DNA from: Singulisphaera sp045290345
Lineage (GTDB): Bacteria; Planctomycetota; Planctomycetia; Isosphaerales; Isosphaeraceae
Assembly (NCBI RefSeq): GCF_045290345.1
Contig: NZ_CP155447.1
Coordinates: forward strand, 8,990,001 to 9,054,000
Reading direction: 5' to 3'
Length of the DNA stretch: 64,000 nt
Numbering within the stretch: position 1 is the first letter of the stretch; every line of letters starts with the position of its first letter. Positions 1-9,351 of this stretch are shown here, piece after piece. A program made the translations under genes and the position numbers. The notes under the pieces are model-generated. The model made no database searches, was not told the DNA's origin, and worked only from the letters and a program-made list of their open reading frames with translations.

Positions 1-1441
1 CGAGCTGAAAGCGCTGCGGGCTTACCCCGGTTTTCAAGGCGAAATCGACCGCGATGCGCTCTCGCTCTACATGAGGTTTGGATATGTTCCCGCCCCTTAC
101 TCGATATTTCGGGGTATCTATAAACTTCCGCCGGCCACGACGGTGACGATCAGAGACGTCGCCGTTGTTCCTGAACCGGTGCCCTACTGGTCGGCTCGGA
201 GCGCCAGCCAGGCCGGGGCCGTCGCGCCGTTCCATGGAACCGAGGTGGAGGCGATCGATCGGATTGAGACGCTGCTGAGAGAGGCAGTGGGCTTGCAGAT
301 GGTTGCCGACGTCCCGCTGGGGGCCTTCCTCTCCGGTGGGGTCGACTCATCGACAATCGTAGCCCTGATGCAATCGCAGAGTCCGCGCCCGGTGAAGACG
401 TTCACCATCGGTTTCGAAGAGGCTGGCTACGACGAAGCGTGCCATGCGATGGCGGTCGCACGCCACCTCGGGACCGAGCACACCGAGTTGTACGTCACGG
501 CGAATGAGGCGAGGGAGGTGATCCCTTCGCTCCCGGCGATGTTTGATGAACCGTTCGCCGACTCGTCCGCGATCCCAACCTACCTTGTCTCCCAACTGGC
601 CAGGCACTACGTGACGGTCAGCCTTTCGGGCGATGGCGGCGACGAACTTTTTGGCGGCTACGACTGGTATCCTCGGACGGCGAACGTCTGGAGAAAACTG
701 AGGCGGTTGCCGAGGCCGTTGCGCGGCACAACTTCCAAGGTGCTCGCGGGGCTTGCGCTGGGGTCTGCCCGCGCGCCCGGATTCTCCAGTCACGCGAGTC
801 GACTGAGCCCATTTGCTTCATTCGACAAGCTCCATAAGCTGGCGGCGCTCCTGGGGCGGTCGACTGAGCCGGAGGATGTGCACTGGATTTTGCGCTCGAC
901 CTGGGAGGGCCGCTCGTCCGTCGTGCTCGGGGCGGACGAATCGTTCCCGACTCCGCCTGGCTGGAAGTTCGGACCGGGGCTCGGTGACGTGCCTCATCGC
1001 CTTATGCTGACGGACTTACTCACCTACCTTCCTGATGATGTGCTTGCCAAGGTGGATCGTGCCAGCATGAGGAATAGCCTGGAGGCGCGTGCGCCGTTCC
1101 TGGACCATCGGGTCGTTGAGCTCGCACTGAGCTTGCCGACAACCCTCAAGTTCCGCGAAGGACGTGGGAAGTGGCTGCTCCGCCAGGTCCTGGACCGGCA
1201 CGTCCCGCGCGCTCTGATTGAGCGGCCGAAGATGGGATTCAGCGTCCCGGTCGGTGCCTGGTTGCGGGGGCCCCTCCGGGGCTGGGCCGAAGGACTGCTG
1301 GAAGAGGGACGACTCCGTCAGGAGGGATTCCTCGATCCGTTGCCTGTTCGACGAAAGTGGGAGGAGCACCTCTCGGGCGCCCGGAACAGAGACGCCCACC
1401 TATGGCATGCCTTGATGTTTCAGGCGTGGTTGACGGCCTGA
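1..1441 (+). CDS. asnB: Asparagine synthase-type amidotransferase, 5' end outside window
   Basis: This is the C-terminal part of a glutamine-hydrolysing asparagine synthase-like enzyme. The reading frame is open from base 2, so the N-terminal class II glutaminase domain lies upstream of the window; about 479 residues are visible. The ATP-pyrophosphatase signature SGGVDSS is encoded at 332-352, and SLSGDGGDELFGGY and the YLPDDVLAKVDRASM stretch are also typical of the synthetase domain. Such enzymes amidate a carboxylate using glutamine. In exopolysaccharide loci of the exosortase A type, AsnB-like proteins are thought to modify the glycan or an associated factor rather than to make free asparagine. 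The glycan genes immediately downstream favour that reading, but substrate cannot be told from sequence. Confidence 0.93.
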   Translation, partial: ELKALRAYPGFQGEIDRDALSLYMRFGYVPAPYSIFRGIYKLPPATTVTIRDVAVVPEPVPYWSARSASQAGAVAPFHGTEVEAIDRIETLLREAVGLQMVADVPLGAFLSGGVDSSTIVALMQSQSPRPVKTFTIGFEEAGYDEACHAMAVARHLGTEHTELYVTANEAREVIPSLPAMFDEPFADSSAIPTYLVSQLARHYVTVSLSGDGGDELFGGYDWYPRTANVWRKLRRLPRPLRGTTSKVLAGLALGSARAPGFSSHASRLSPFASFDKLHKLAALLGRSTEPEDVHWILRSTWEGRSSVVLGADESFPTPPGWKFGPGLGDVPHRLMLTDLLTYLPDDVLAKVDRASMRNSLEARAPFLDHRVVELALSLPTTLKFREGRGKWLLRQVLDRHVPRALIERPKMGFSVPVGAWLRGPLRGWAEGLLEEGRLRQEGFLDPLPVRRKWEEHLSGARNRDAHLWHALMFQAWLTA

Positions 1442-1630
1442 GCGCTTGGCCCAGGAGCTCGTTGCGGCGGAGACCTATTTGCTGTTTCAATAAGAGTGAA
1501 ACTGAGCGGCGGTGCTCGATGGCGACGGATCTCGCATGTTATCGGGAACTCGACGCCTTGGCGGTGCCGGCATTTGTTTCCGAAATGAGTCGTCGACCGA
1601 TCGACCTCCTTTGAATCGCCAGGAGTTGCC

Positions 1631-2416
1631 ATGAAAACCGTCCTGATCTGCCACGCCGATGATCCGATCGGCCGTGACGCGCTGGCTCGGTGGCTCGCAT
1701 CGTTTTCCGACCTGGAGGGAGTCGTCGCGATTCACGAGCCGGCGGGGCGAAAGTGGCGTCGTATCCGGCGGGAAGTCCGGCGCGTGGGTATTATCCGATT
1801 CCTCGACGTTCTTGCCTTCCGCCTTTATTACGCCCTGTGGCTCCGGTGGCAAGACCAGCGATGGGAGGCCAAGCGGCTTTCCGCAATCGACGCCGCTTAC
1901 CCTGCAGTAACGCCCGCGACGCGGGCGTTGGAGACGTCCAGCCCGAACAGCACCGAAGCGGAGCAATTCATCCGCGAATGCCTCCCCGACGTGATTATTG
2001 CTCGCAGCAAAACCCTGCTTGCCACGCGGATCTTTACCATCCCCAGCAAGGGGACGTTCGTCATGCATCCCGGCATCTGCCCCGAGTATCGCAATGCACA
2101 CGGCTGCTTCTGGGCATTGGCGAGCGGCGACCGGGAGCACGTCGGGATGACCCTGCTTCGGATCGACAGGGGGGTGGATACCGGCCCGGTCTACGGCTAC
2201 TTCCATTGCGATTTCAACGAGATTACCGACTCTCATGTGATTATTCAGAATAAGGTGGTCCTGGATAATCTCGACCGACTTCGCGACAAGCTCTTCGAGA
2301 TCGCCGAGGGCCGCGCCTCGACTCTGGACACCTCCGGCAGGACGTCGACCGAGTGGGGCCAACCTTGGCTGACCTCGTACCTGGCGTGGAAGTCGCGAGC
2401 CAATCAGGGGGGATGA
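1631..2416 (+). CDS. Formyltransferase-fold protein, catalytic Asn not conserved
   Basis: A 261-residue protein with the formyltransferase N-terminal fold. The segment HPGICPEYRNAHG followed by GMTLLRIDRGVDTGPV corresponds to the active-site loop and the conserved Asp region of methionyl-tRNA and sugar formyltransferases. In the classical family the triad is Asn-x-His...Asp. Here the motif reads V-M-H, so the His and Asp are kept but the Asn position is Val. I infer either a distinct subfamily with altered chemistry or a non-formyl acceptor. The start has AGGAG at 1621-1625, five bases before the ATG. The stop overlaps the next gene in an ATGA, so the two are translationally coupled. A role in glycan modification is inferred from context only. 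Confidence 0.8.
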   Translation: MKTVLICHADDPIGRDALARWLASFSDLEGVVAIHEPAGRKWRRIRREVRRVGIIRFLDVLAFRLYYALWLRWQDQRWEAKRLSAIDAAYPAVTPATRALETSSPNSTEAEQFIRECLPDVIIARSKTLLATRIFTIPSKGTFVMHPGICPEYRNAHGCFWALASGDREHVGMTLLRIDRGVDTGPVYGYFHCDFNEITDSHVIIQNKVVLDNLDRLRDKLFEIAEGRASTLDTSGRTSTEWGQPWLTSYLAWKSRANQGG

Positions 2417-3216
2417 TGCTCATCACCTTGCTCTATCATGACGTGGTCGACGAGGGAGAGGAATTGCTGAGCGGCTTCGCCGGGCCGATCGCGGCCCGTT
2501 ACAAGCTCTCCCGTACCGAGTTCGCGGCGCATCTGGAAGCCGTTGCCGCGGCCGCTCGCCGACCGCCGGTCACCTCGCCGACTTCCGCGGTGAACGGCAC
2601 GGGGGAAATCCCTTGGATACTCTCGTTCGATGACGGCGGGTCGACGGCGCTCTCGCGGATAGCGGGAGCGCTGGAGGATCGCTCCTGGCGCGGCCTCTTC
2701 TTCATCACGACTGGACGCATCGGCACTCCGGGATTTCTGGATGCCGGCCAGATTCGCGAGTTGCACGACCGGGGGCATGTCATTGGCGCGCACTCGGAGA
2801 ACCATCCACCACGGATGTCGGCCCTTGAGCCGGACCTGATCCGGGAAGAGTGGCGGCGAAGTTGCTCGACGCTGGCCACGCTTCTCAACACGCCCGTCGA
2901 AATCGCATCGGTCCCGGGCGGGTACTACTCACGAGGCGTTGCCGAAGCGGCCGCCCAGGTTGGAATCCGCGCCCTTTTCACATCGGAGCCGACGGCGCGG
3001 CCGGACCAGGTGGGCGACTGCAAGATTCTGGGCCGCTATACGATCCGCCGGGGCACGCCGGCAAGTGTGGCCGCGGCGATCGCGGCCGGGGCGACCGTCC
3101 CCCGCCTCACCCAGGCCCTCTCTTGGAAGACCAAGAAGCTGGCCAAGGTCGTCGCTGGCCGTCGTTTTATTGATGCCAGCCACTTGATCCTCCGGACGCT
3201 CGCGAAATCTTCTTGA
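2413..3216 (+). CDS. Polysaccharide deacetylase (NodB/CE4 family)
   Basis: A 267-residue NodB-homology deacetylase. The metal-binding and catalytic motifs are visible: LSFDDGG (general base and metal Asp), HSENH (the H-S-x-x-H metal site) and PGGYYS. These enzymes remove N- or O-acetyl groups from polysaccharides. I chose the ATG at 2413, inside the ATGA overlap with the preceding stop and right after a GGGGGG purine run; an in-frame ATG at 2353 lies well inside the upstream gene. No signal peptide is evident, so it may act on cytoplasmic precursors or be exported another way. A deacetylase is a regular member of exosortase-linked exopolysaccharide clusters. Confidence 0.88.
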   Translation: MMLITLLYHDVVDEGEELLSGFAGPIAARYKLSRTEFAAHLEAVAAAARRPPVTSPTSAVNGTGEIPWILSFDDGGSTALSRIAGALEDRSWRGLFFITTGRIGTPGFLDAGQIRELHDRGHVIGAHSENHPPRMSALEPDLIREEWRRSCSTLATLLNTPVEIASVPGGYYSRGVAEAAAQVGIRALFTSEPTARPDQVGDCKILGRYTIRRGTPASVAAAIAAGATVPRLTQALSWKTKKLAKVVAGRRFIDASHLILRTLAKSS

Positions 3217-3284
3217 CCCCGGCATCGGAGAGGTGCAAGGCCCACCCCGCTGGTGCCCGAGACCCGATCGGTGATCCGTTGACC

Positions 3285-4535
3285 ATGAACGTTACGATCG
3301 TCGGTGGAAACCTGCCGTACCCGCCCAATGCCGGTAACCGGGTGCGGACGCTAAACCTGACGCTCCGGTTGGCCCGCGCGCACCGCATCTCGCTCCTTTA
3401 TCACCGGAGCGACGATCCCGTCGCAGACCGAGAGGCCTCCACGTACCTCGGAGATCATGGCGTTGAAACCATTGCCGTCGATCAGGCGATTCCGCCGAAG
3501 TCGGGCCCGGCCTTTTATGCGCGGCTTGCAGCCAACCTCGCCTCGCCAGTCCCCTATTCGGTGGCCACTCACAATGGTCCCGCATTGGTCCGGGCAATCA
3601 CTCGCCATGCGGCCCGGAACTCGGTCGACCTCTGGCAGGCCGAGTGGACCCCTTACATGAAGTCGATGGGGGGACTTGTTGGAGTCCCCAAGGTGGTCAT
3701 GGCCCATAACGTCGAGTCCCAGATCTGGCAGCGCTACTACGAGACCGAACGCAGGCCGCACAGGCAGTGGTACATTGCCCGCCAGTGGCGAAAATTCGAG
3801 CGATTCGAGCGCCGCACGTTCGCCGAGGCGACACGAGTCGTCGTCGTCAGCGACGAGGATGCCGAGTTGATCCGGGGGGATTTCGGCACAGACCGCGTCG
3901 ACGTGGTCGATAACGGTATCGATCGGGCCTACTTCGAGTCGGTCGCTCCAGACCGTGAGGGCCAACGGATCGTGTTTCTGGGAAGCTTCGAGTGGCGCCC
4001 GAATCTCGATGCGGTCGGCCTTTTGCTCGACGTGATCTTTCCGAGAGTATTGGCCGCCGTGCCGTCGGCCAGGCTCGACCTGGTGGGACGCAACCCGCCC
4101 GAGTCGCTGGCGCGACGGGTCCTCGACCTACCCAATGTGGAACTGCATGCCAACGTCCCCGACGTTCGGCCCTTTCTGGCCCGGAGCGGGGTCATGGCGG
4201 TGCCGCTACGGATCGGTGGCGGCTCGCGGCTGAAGATCCTAGAAGCGCTCGCCGCCGGCCTACCGGTCGTCTCGACTCGCGTGGGCGCAGAGGGCCTCCG
4301 GCTGACTTCGGGGCGCGATCTGGTGATCGTGGAACGCGTCGAGGCGATGGCCGAGGCGCTTCTGGGCTGCATCCGCGACCCCAGCACAGCCCAAGGAATG
4401 GCCGAATCCGGTCGCCGGCTCGTCCTGGAACAGTATGACTGGGATGTGCTCGCCGCGAGACTCGGCCGCATCTGGGAGGGCTGCCTCTCCTCTGCGGGCC
4501 GTCTGGAGAACGGAATTCGAATGAATGGACGGTGA
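3285..4535 (+). CDS. Glycosyltransferase family 4, Stp1-like sugar transferase
   Basis: A GT-B fold glycosyltransferase of 416 residues. The N-terminus (NLPYPPNAGNRVRTLNL) and the central MAHNVESQIWQRYY block match the sugar transferase described with PEP-CTERM/exosortase systems (Stp1-type). The C-terminal half carries the nucleotide-sugar binding pattern, with VPLRIGGGSRLKILEALAAG followed by the invariant small-residue/Val stretch of GT4 enzymes. The ATG at 3285 fits the family start; an upstream in-frame ATG at 3213 adds an unconserved, low-complexity leader. It would add a sugar to a lipid-linked glycan at the inner face of the membrane. Acceptor and donor are unknown. Confidence 0.88.
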   Translation: MNVTIVGGNLPYPPNAGNRVRTLNLTLRLARAHRISLLYHRSDDPVADREASTYLGDHGVETIAVDQAIPPKSGPAFYARLAANLASPVPYSVATHNGPALVRAITRHAARNSVDLWQAEWTPYMKSMGGLVGVPKVVMAHNVESQIWQRYYETERRPHRQWYIARQWRKFERFERRTFAEATRVVVVSDEDAELIRGDFGTDRVDVVDNGIDRAYFESVAPDREGQRIVFLGSFEWRPNLDAVGLLLDVIFPRVLAAVPSARLDLVGRNPPESLARRVLDLPNVELHANVPDVRPFLARSGVMAVPLRIGGGSRLKILEALAAGLPVVSTRVGAEGLRLTSGRDLVIVERVEAMAEALLGCIRDPSTAQGMAESGRRLVLEQYDWDVLAARLGRIWEGCLSSAGRLENGIRMNGR

Positions 4536-4617
4536 GTCGTAGCGGCTCGGGTTCACCCTTTGGAAATCCCGTGAGAGCAATGAAGGCCTCTCCGCAAAGA
4601 TCCTTGAGGAAACAGCC

Positions 4618-5811
4618 ATGGATCCTTTGAAGCCGCGCGTCCTTGTGATCACGACCATGTTCCCAAATCCGGCCTTGCCGAACTTTGGGATCTTCGTTGC
4701 GCGTCGGCTCCGCGCTGCTTCCGAATATGCGGATTTGGAAATACTCTCGCCCGTACCGTGGTTCCCCTTTGGTACCTGCCTCAAGCGATATCGTCATCGC
4801 AAGCTCATCCCACTCCGGTCCGAGGCCTTTGGCCTGAAGGTCCAGTACCCTCGCTTTCTCTCGATTCCGCGGTATTTCAAGCCGTTCGACGCCGTCTTCC
4901 TGGCCGTTTCCATTTGGTGGGCTTCCCGAGGCTCGAAATTCGACCTGATTGATGCCCAGTTGGCATTTCCCGAAGGTTGGGCCGCTCGGCTTCTCGCCAT
5001 GATTCGGAGAGTACCCTTCTGCATCACGGTCCGGGGACATGATGTGAACCATCTCCCGGAATTTCCGGTGCGCGGTCAGCAGGTCCGGTACGCGTTGAGT
5101 GGAGCCACTCGCGTCATGTCGGTCGCGGAGGCGCTGCGGCAGTGCGTCGTTTCCTTGGGGTGTCCCGAGGAGAGGACCGAGACGATCCCAAACGGCGTTG
5201 ACATGAAAACGTTCCGGCCCATCCCCCGAGAGGTTGCCTGTCAGATCCTGAAGCTGGAACTCGCTAAGCGATACCTCGTCTCCGTCGGTCATCTCGTCGA
5301 GCGAAAGGGACATCATATTCTGATTGAGTCGCTCGCGTTGCTCAAGCAACGGCAACGACCCGTACCCACGCTCGTCATCATTGGAGCCGCGAGCGAAGAG
5401 GGGGATTATTCGCAGGTCTTGCGCGAGCTGATCGCGAAGCACGGACTCGAGAAGGAAGTCCTCTTGGTGGGGGAGCAGCCCCCGGAGCGACTTCCCTTTT
5501 GGTATAGCGCAGCGGACGCGCTCTGCCTCGCTTCCAGTAAGGAAGGATGGGCCAATGTGCTCCTCGAGTCCCTTGCTTGCGGAACCCCGGTCATCGGCAC
5601 TCGAGTTTGGGGCACCCCGGAAGTGATCTGTCACGAATCTCTCGGGATCCTTGTGACGCGGGACGCGGAAAGCTTTGCCGCGGCTTTCGAGCAACTCCGG
5701 CAGAGTTCGTTTCTCAAGGACGACCTCGTCAGGCACGCCTCAGAATACTCCTGGGAACAGGCAGGCAGGAAACTTGCCGCGAACTATCAGTTGGCAATCG
5801 GCACTGGCTAA
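4618..5811 (+). CDS. Glycosyltransferase family 4
   Basis: A 397-residue GT-B glycosyltransferase. The N-terminal domain has the TMFPNPALPNFGIFV acceptor-side motif common in exopolysaccharide GT4 enzymes, a central RGHDVN, then IPNGVD at the domain junction. The donor domain shows GHLVERKGHH and SSKEGWANVLLESLACG, with the E-x7-E pattern that contacts the nucleotide sugar. The ribosome-binding site TTGAGGA sits at 4604-4610. The gene lies 80 bases after the previous GT4 and is probably cotranscribed. The specific sugar cannot be predicted. Confidence 0.9.
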   Translation: MDPLKPRVLVITTMFPNPALPNFGIFVARRLRAASEYADLEILSPVPWFPFGTCLKRYRHRKLIPLRSEAFGLKVQYPRFLSIPRYFKPFDAVFLAVSIWWASRGSKFDLIDAQLAFPEGWAARLLAMIRRVPFCITVRGHDVNHLPEFPVRGQQVRYALSGATRVMSVAEALRQCVVSLGCPEERTETIPNGVDMKTFRPIPREVACQILKLELAKRYLVSVGHLVERKGHHILIESLALLKQRQRPVPTLVIIGAASEEGDYSQVLRELIAKHGLEKEVLLVGEQPPERLPFWYSAADALCLASSKEGWANVLLESLACGTPVIGTRVWGTPEVICHESLGILVTRDAESFAAAFEQLRQSSFLKDDLVRHASEYSWEQAGRKLAANYQLAIGTG

Positions 5812-6047
5812 TGCGTCTGCAAGACCGACATGCCATTGATCCCTTGGATACGCGAATTCCGCTTCGGTGGGTTTACACGTGGAAGGGAATGTTGTTTTTT
5901 TGTGTGAAATCGGAGACATAATTATGGGGAATTATGTGAAAAGTCAGCGAAAGCGAGCTCGAAGGCGTCGCTCACGCTTTCAGGCACGTAAGCCTCGACT
6001 CGTACCGGGTGCCCTCCCGAGACCATTACTCATGAAGCGAGCCGCAC

Positions 6048-7112
6048 ATGCTCAATGGATCAATAAATCGAAGGGCGTTTCTGGACGGAACTCTGGGCTT
6101 GGCGGGCGCACTGGTTCTTCCGCGTGCCCCCCGCCCTGCGAAGGAATTTCCGCCGATCCCGCAACTCGCCCGCTGGTGGGCCGAGATGATCAAATTCGGG
6201 AAAACGCATGCCGCGTTTTTGAAAGATCCAAAGGGTCCGTTCGACCCTCTGCTCGGCGCCACCTACTACGACGCGCAGCGGGTCTTTCTTCAGATTGCCG
6301 AATTCTCCGCCGACCGCTCATGGTTGGTCGCCGCCGACCATGCCATGACCGTTTACCGCGACCGCTACGTCATGGAGAACCACGGGAAAGTGCCCGGGTA
6401 TTGGGTCTTCCCGCACGGCATCGCGATGCATTACCGGCAGACGAAGGACCCGAAGTCGCGCGAGGCCCTCGTTGCCATGTCGCAAAACGCGGCCTTCGCC
6501 CCCGACTTCACGCCGGTCGACGCGACCCGGTACGCCGCGACAAGCCGTGAGGTCGCCTACAACATTCACAATCTGATGAAGGCCGAGGAGGTGGGCGAAC
6601 CGCATCGACCGCGCCTGACTTTGCTCGTGGACCATGCGCTGGGACACATCGACCAGTGGTTCATTTCCCGGACCGCCCCGTTTGTGAAGCCGTTCATGTT
6701 TGGCCTCACCGCCGAGGCCCTGATCGCCTACCACGCGAAGACCGGGGATAAGCGGATTCCCGAGGCCATCCGAATCGGGGCGGAGTGGATCTGGAACAAC
6801 ACCTGGGTCCCCAAGGCAAGGGCGTTTAAATATCTCGATCGTGTGGTGAAGGACGAGGGAGGACCGGACCCGGCTTCTGACCTGAACCTGCTCATCGCGC
6901 CGGCTTTTGCCTGGCTCTATAAACGGACAGGCGAGTTGCAGTACCGTGATCGGGCTGACGCGATCTTCGCGGGTGGGGTCGAGCAGGCCTGGCTCGTCGG
7001 CGGCAAGCAATTCAATCAGAACTACCGCTGGAGCTTTGACTACGTCCTTTGGCGTCACGAGGGTGACCTGATTCACGATCCGAGCCGACGTCGGGTCGAA
7101 AAGAAGGGATAA
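6048..7112 (+). CDS. Tat-exported protein of unknown function, paralogue of the PKD protein C-terminus
   Basis: A 354-residue protein with a twin-arginine-like signal (NRRAFLDG followed by LGLAGALVLP at residues 7-24), so probably exported folded. I do not recognise a named family. Its body, from about residue 33, aligns over its whole length with the last 308 residues of the minus-strand protein at 9352-13491. Shared blocks include TYYD..RVF.QIA, REVAY, SRTA.FVKPFM, IWNNTWV, DLNLLIAPAF and KQFNQ.YRWSFDYV. The pattern of repeated amphipathic helices with Trp/Tyr-rich loops suggests an alpha/alpha-toroid fold as in many glycan lyases or hydrolases, but this is inference. Position inside a glycan cluster supports an extracellular role on the polymer. 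Confidence 0.82.
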   Translation: MLNGSINRRAFLDGTLGLAGALVLPRAPRPAKEFPPIPQLARWWAEMIKFGKTHAAFLKDPKGPFDPLLGATYYDAQRVFLQIAEFSADRSWLVAADHAMTVYRDRYVMENHGKVPGYWVFPHGIAMHYRQTKDPKSREALVAMSQNAAFAPDFTPVDATRYAATSREVAYNIHNLMKAEEVGEPHRPRLTLLVDHALGHIDQWFISRTAPFVKPFMFGLTAEALIAYHAKTGDKRIPEAIRIGAEWIWNNTWVPKARAFKYLDRVVKDEGGPDPASDLNLLIAPAFAWLYKRTGELQYRDRADAIFAGGVEQAWLVGGKQFNQNYRWSFDYVLWRHEGDLIHDPSRRRVEKKG

Positions 7113-7116
7113 GGCT

Positions 7117-8283
7117 GTGCTTGAAATCACGTTCTGGGCGTGCGTGGCTTGCATCGCCTATCCTTATCTCGTGTATCCTCTGCTCCTGACGGTTTTAGCG
7201 AGACGGCGGGGGGACCTTGTTCGCGAACGGGGAGGCGACCGGCCCTCGGTCTCGGTGGTCTTGGCCGCACGCAACGAGGCGGCTTCGATCGGCCGCCGGG
7301 TTCGCGAGTTCGCCACCTTGATCGCGTCCACGGGGCTGCGCGGAGAAGTCATCGTGGTCTCCGACGGATCGAGCGACGGCACCGCGGACGCCGCGCGGGC
7401 CGCCGGGGGCGAGGTCGTACGGGTCCTCGAGTTGCCAGCCAACGTGGGTAAGGCCGCGGCGCTCAGCGCCGGTTGTGCCGTGGCTTCGCATGACGTCCTG
7501 GTTCTGGCCGACGCCCGGCAGACCTGGGCGCCGGACGCCCTGGAACGCCTGTTGGAGAACTTCGTCGATCCCACGGTCGGGGCTGTTGGCGGCCACCTGA
7601 TTCTGGAGTCGGACGACGGAGTGCTGTCGGGCGTGGGGGTCTACTGGCGGTTCGAAACCTGGTTGCGTCGGACCGAGAGCCGGTTGCACTCGAGCATCGG
7701 TCTGACCGGAGCGATCGCCGCTGTCCGCCGCGAGCTGTTCCGGCCCATCCCGCGCGGGACGCTGCTTGACGACGTCTACTGGCCGTTACGGGTGGTCATG
7801 CAGGGTTACCGCGTTGTCCACGACGACCGTGCCCTTGCCTATGATCGCCTCCCCGATCGGGTCCGCGACGAGTTTCGCCGAAAGGTTCGGACACTCAGCG
7901 GCAATTTCCAACTCCTCGTCCGGCTTCCCGCCGTACTCCTCCCCTGGCGAAATCCGATCTGGTGGCAGCTCGTCTCGCACAAGCTGGCCCGGTTGCTCGT
8001 CCCCTGGGCGCTGTTGGGAGCCCTCGGCGCCTCGGCCGTATTGAGGGGACCATTGTACCATCCCCTCTTCCTGCTCCAGGTCGCCGCTTACACGGCCGGC
8101 CTGGCCGGAGTGCTCGGGATCGGGACACGCCTCCGGGCGATCTCGGTCACGTCGTCCTTCTTGATTCTCAACGCCGCCGCCTGGATGGCGTTCTGGGTCT
8201 GGTTCTCGGGTCGGGCCTCGCAATCGTGGGGTCAGGTGGTGTATGAAGCACCTGGCGCCGGTCCCTTGGAGAATGCGGAATGA
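7117..8283 (+). CDS. Membrane glycosyltransferase family 2
   Basis: A 388-residue processive-type GT2. A transmembrane segment (ITFWACVACIAYPYLVYPLL) opens the protein. The GT-A domain follows with SVVLAARNEAASIG, VSDGSSDGT, LADARQTW (DxD region) and LLDDVYWP. Three hydrophobic segments close the C-terminus (about residues 290-370). The start is GTG at 7117, preceded by AAGAAGGG at 7101-7108 that overlaps the end of the upstream gene. The architecture resembles glycan polymerising or lipid-glycan-extending transferases in exopolysaccharide loci. It overlaps the methyltransferase by an ATGA, indicating coupling. Confidence 0.88.
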   Translation: MLEITFWACVACIAYPYLVYPLLLTVLARRRGDLVRERGGDRPSVSVVLAARNEAASIGRRVREFATLIASTGLRGEVIVVSDGSSDGTADAARAAGGEVVRVLELPANVGKAAALSAGCAVASHDVLVLADARQTWAPDALERLLENFVDPTVGAVGGHLILESDDGVLSGVGVYWRFETWLRRTESRLHSSIGLTGAIAAVRRELFRPIPRGTLLDDVYWPLRVVMQGYRVVHDDRALAYDRLPDRVRDEFRRKVRTLSGNFQLLVRLPAVLLPWRNPIWWQLVSHKLARLLVPWALLGALGASAVLRGPLYHPLFLLQVAAYTAGLAGVLGIGTRLRAISVTSSFLILNAAAWMAFWVWFSGRASQSWGQVVYEAPGAGPLENAE

Positions 8284-9026
8284 GCACCGCACAGATGGAC
8301 GTGTCCGCCGAGTGGGTTCCCTACCTCCGGCGCTACCGCGATGGCGAGTGGCGGGACCGGATCTTTCGGGATATGGTCGCGGACGATGCCCGACGCATGG
8401 GGCGTGGGCCGACAATCCTGGATATCGGTTGTGGCCGTGGGCTCGACGGCAGCGTTCCGCTGCAACAGTCGATCGCCGACCTGGCGGACCATTACATCGG
8501 CATCGAGCCGGATCCGGAGATTCCCCTCGCCGATTACTTCGACGAGACCCACCGCGCGCTCTTCGAAAAGGCCTTGATCAGGCCGGGCTCGATCGACCTG
8601 GCTTTCGCCGTGATGGTGCTGGAGCACTTGCCCTCTCCCCAGGGTTTCTGGGAGAAGTTGTGGGAGTCGTTGCGCGAAGGGGGCGTTTTCTGGGCCATGA
8701 CCGTCGACGGCCGTCACCCGTTCGCTCGGGCCTCACGATGGGCCGATCGCCTCCGACTCAAGTCACGGTACCTCAGTTTGCTCCACGGCGAGCGGGGAAT
8801 CGAGCGGTACGAAGACTATCCCGTTTACTATCGGACGAATACCCCCGCCCAGGTCCGTTGCCATGCCGCCAGGTTCCGGTCTGTCGAGTTTATCAATCTC
8901 TCTCGAGTCGGCCAGTGGAACGCCTATCTACCACGACCCCTGCGGCCACTGGCAGACTCCTGGGATCGCCGTGCCATCCGACACGGACGGCCAGGAACCT
9001 TGCTGGTGATCCGTGCCGTGAAATGA
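8280..9026 (+). CDS. Class I SAM-dependent methyltransferase
   Basis: A 248-residue Rossmann methyltransferase. Motif I is ILDIGCGRGLDG, motif II ends in GIEPDPE, and the post-II region gives DLAFAVMVLEHLPSP, typical of the methyltransferase 11/25 group. It starts in the ATGA overlap with the GT2 gene, which ties it to glycan synthesis. An O-methylation of a sugar is a reasonable inference; nothing visible fixes the acceptor. It is the last gene of the plus-strand run before a convergent minus-strand gene. Confidence 0.85.
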   Translation: MSTAQMDVSAEWVPYLRRYRDGEWRDRIFRDMVADDARRMGRGPTILDIGCGRGLDGSVPLQQSIADLADHYIGIEPDPEIPLADYFDETHRALFEKALIRPGSIDLAFAVMVLEHLPSPQGFWEKLWESLREGGVFWAMTVDGRHPFARASRWADRLRLKSRYLSLLHGERGIERYEDYPVYYRTNTPAQVRCHAARFRSVEFINLSRVGQWNAYLPRPLRPLADSWDRRAIRHGRPGTLLVIRAVK

Positions 9027-9351
9027 CCGTTCTACACGCGCGAGACCGAGCCAAGTACAAGCGCTGATCGACTTGTGGGCGTTTGTACTTCAAGCGTTCG
9101 GAAACGCATGAGACTTAATGGTTTGTAAATACAATGATGTGAGAATCCATAAAAAAAGAAGGGGTGGCTTGGTCGCCACCCCTTCGTCGAACTGGATTGG
9201 GAGAGGCCTTCCTTGGCATCCCCTGAGTCGTCGGTTCTGTTTTCGGCGTTCCCAAAGACGCCGGCAATCGCCAGGCGGATCCATCCCGGCTCGTGAGCAT
9301 CCCTGCTGGGGCACGAGCCGGTGAGGCCTGGACGGAGGCACCACGAAGTGG
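9027..9351. other. Convergent intergenic region
   Basis: This 325-base gap separates the end of the methyltransferase from the 3' end of the minus-strand PKD gene. It contains the strong hairpin at 9158-9185; no coding signal was seen otherwise, and no U-tract hairpin for the plus-strand operon was found. Confidence 0.7.
9151..9185 (-). terminator. Rho-independent terminator of the PKD-repeat gene
   Basis: A perfect 11-bp stem (9158-9168 with 9175-9185, loop TTGGTC) is followed, reading the minus strand, by a run of seven U (A-tract 9151-9157 on plus). It lies about 167 bases past the stop of the minus-strand gene and has the polarity for that gene. Confidence 0.85.

Noticed and set aside
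4192..5736. Long minus-strand open frame of 514 codons opposite the GT4 genes
   Set aside because: It spans two well-supported plus-strand glycosyltransferases and the gap between them, and has no family motif. High GC at third positions makes such antisense frames common here.
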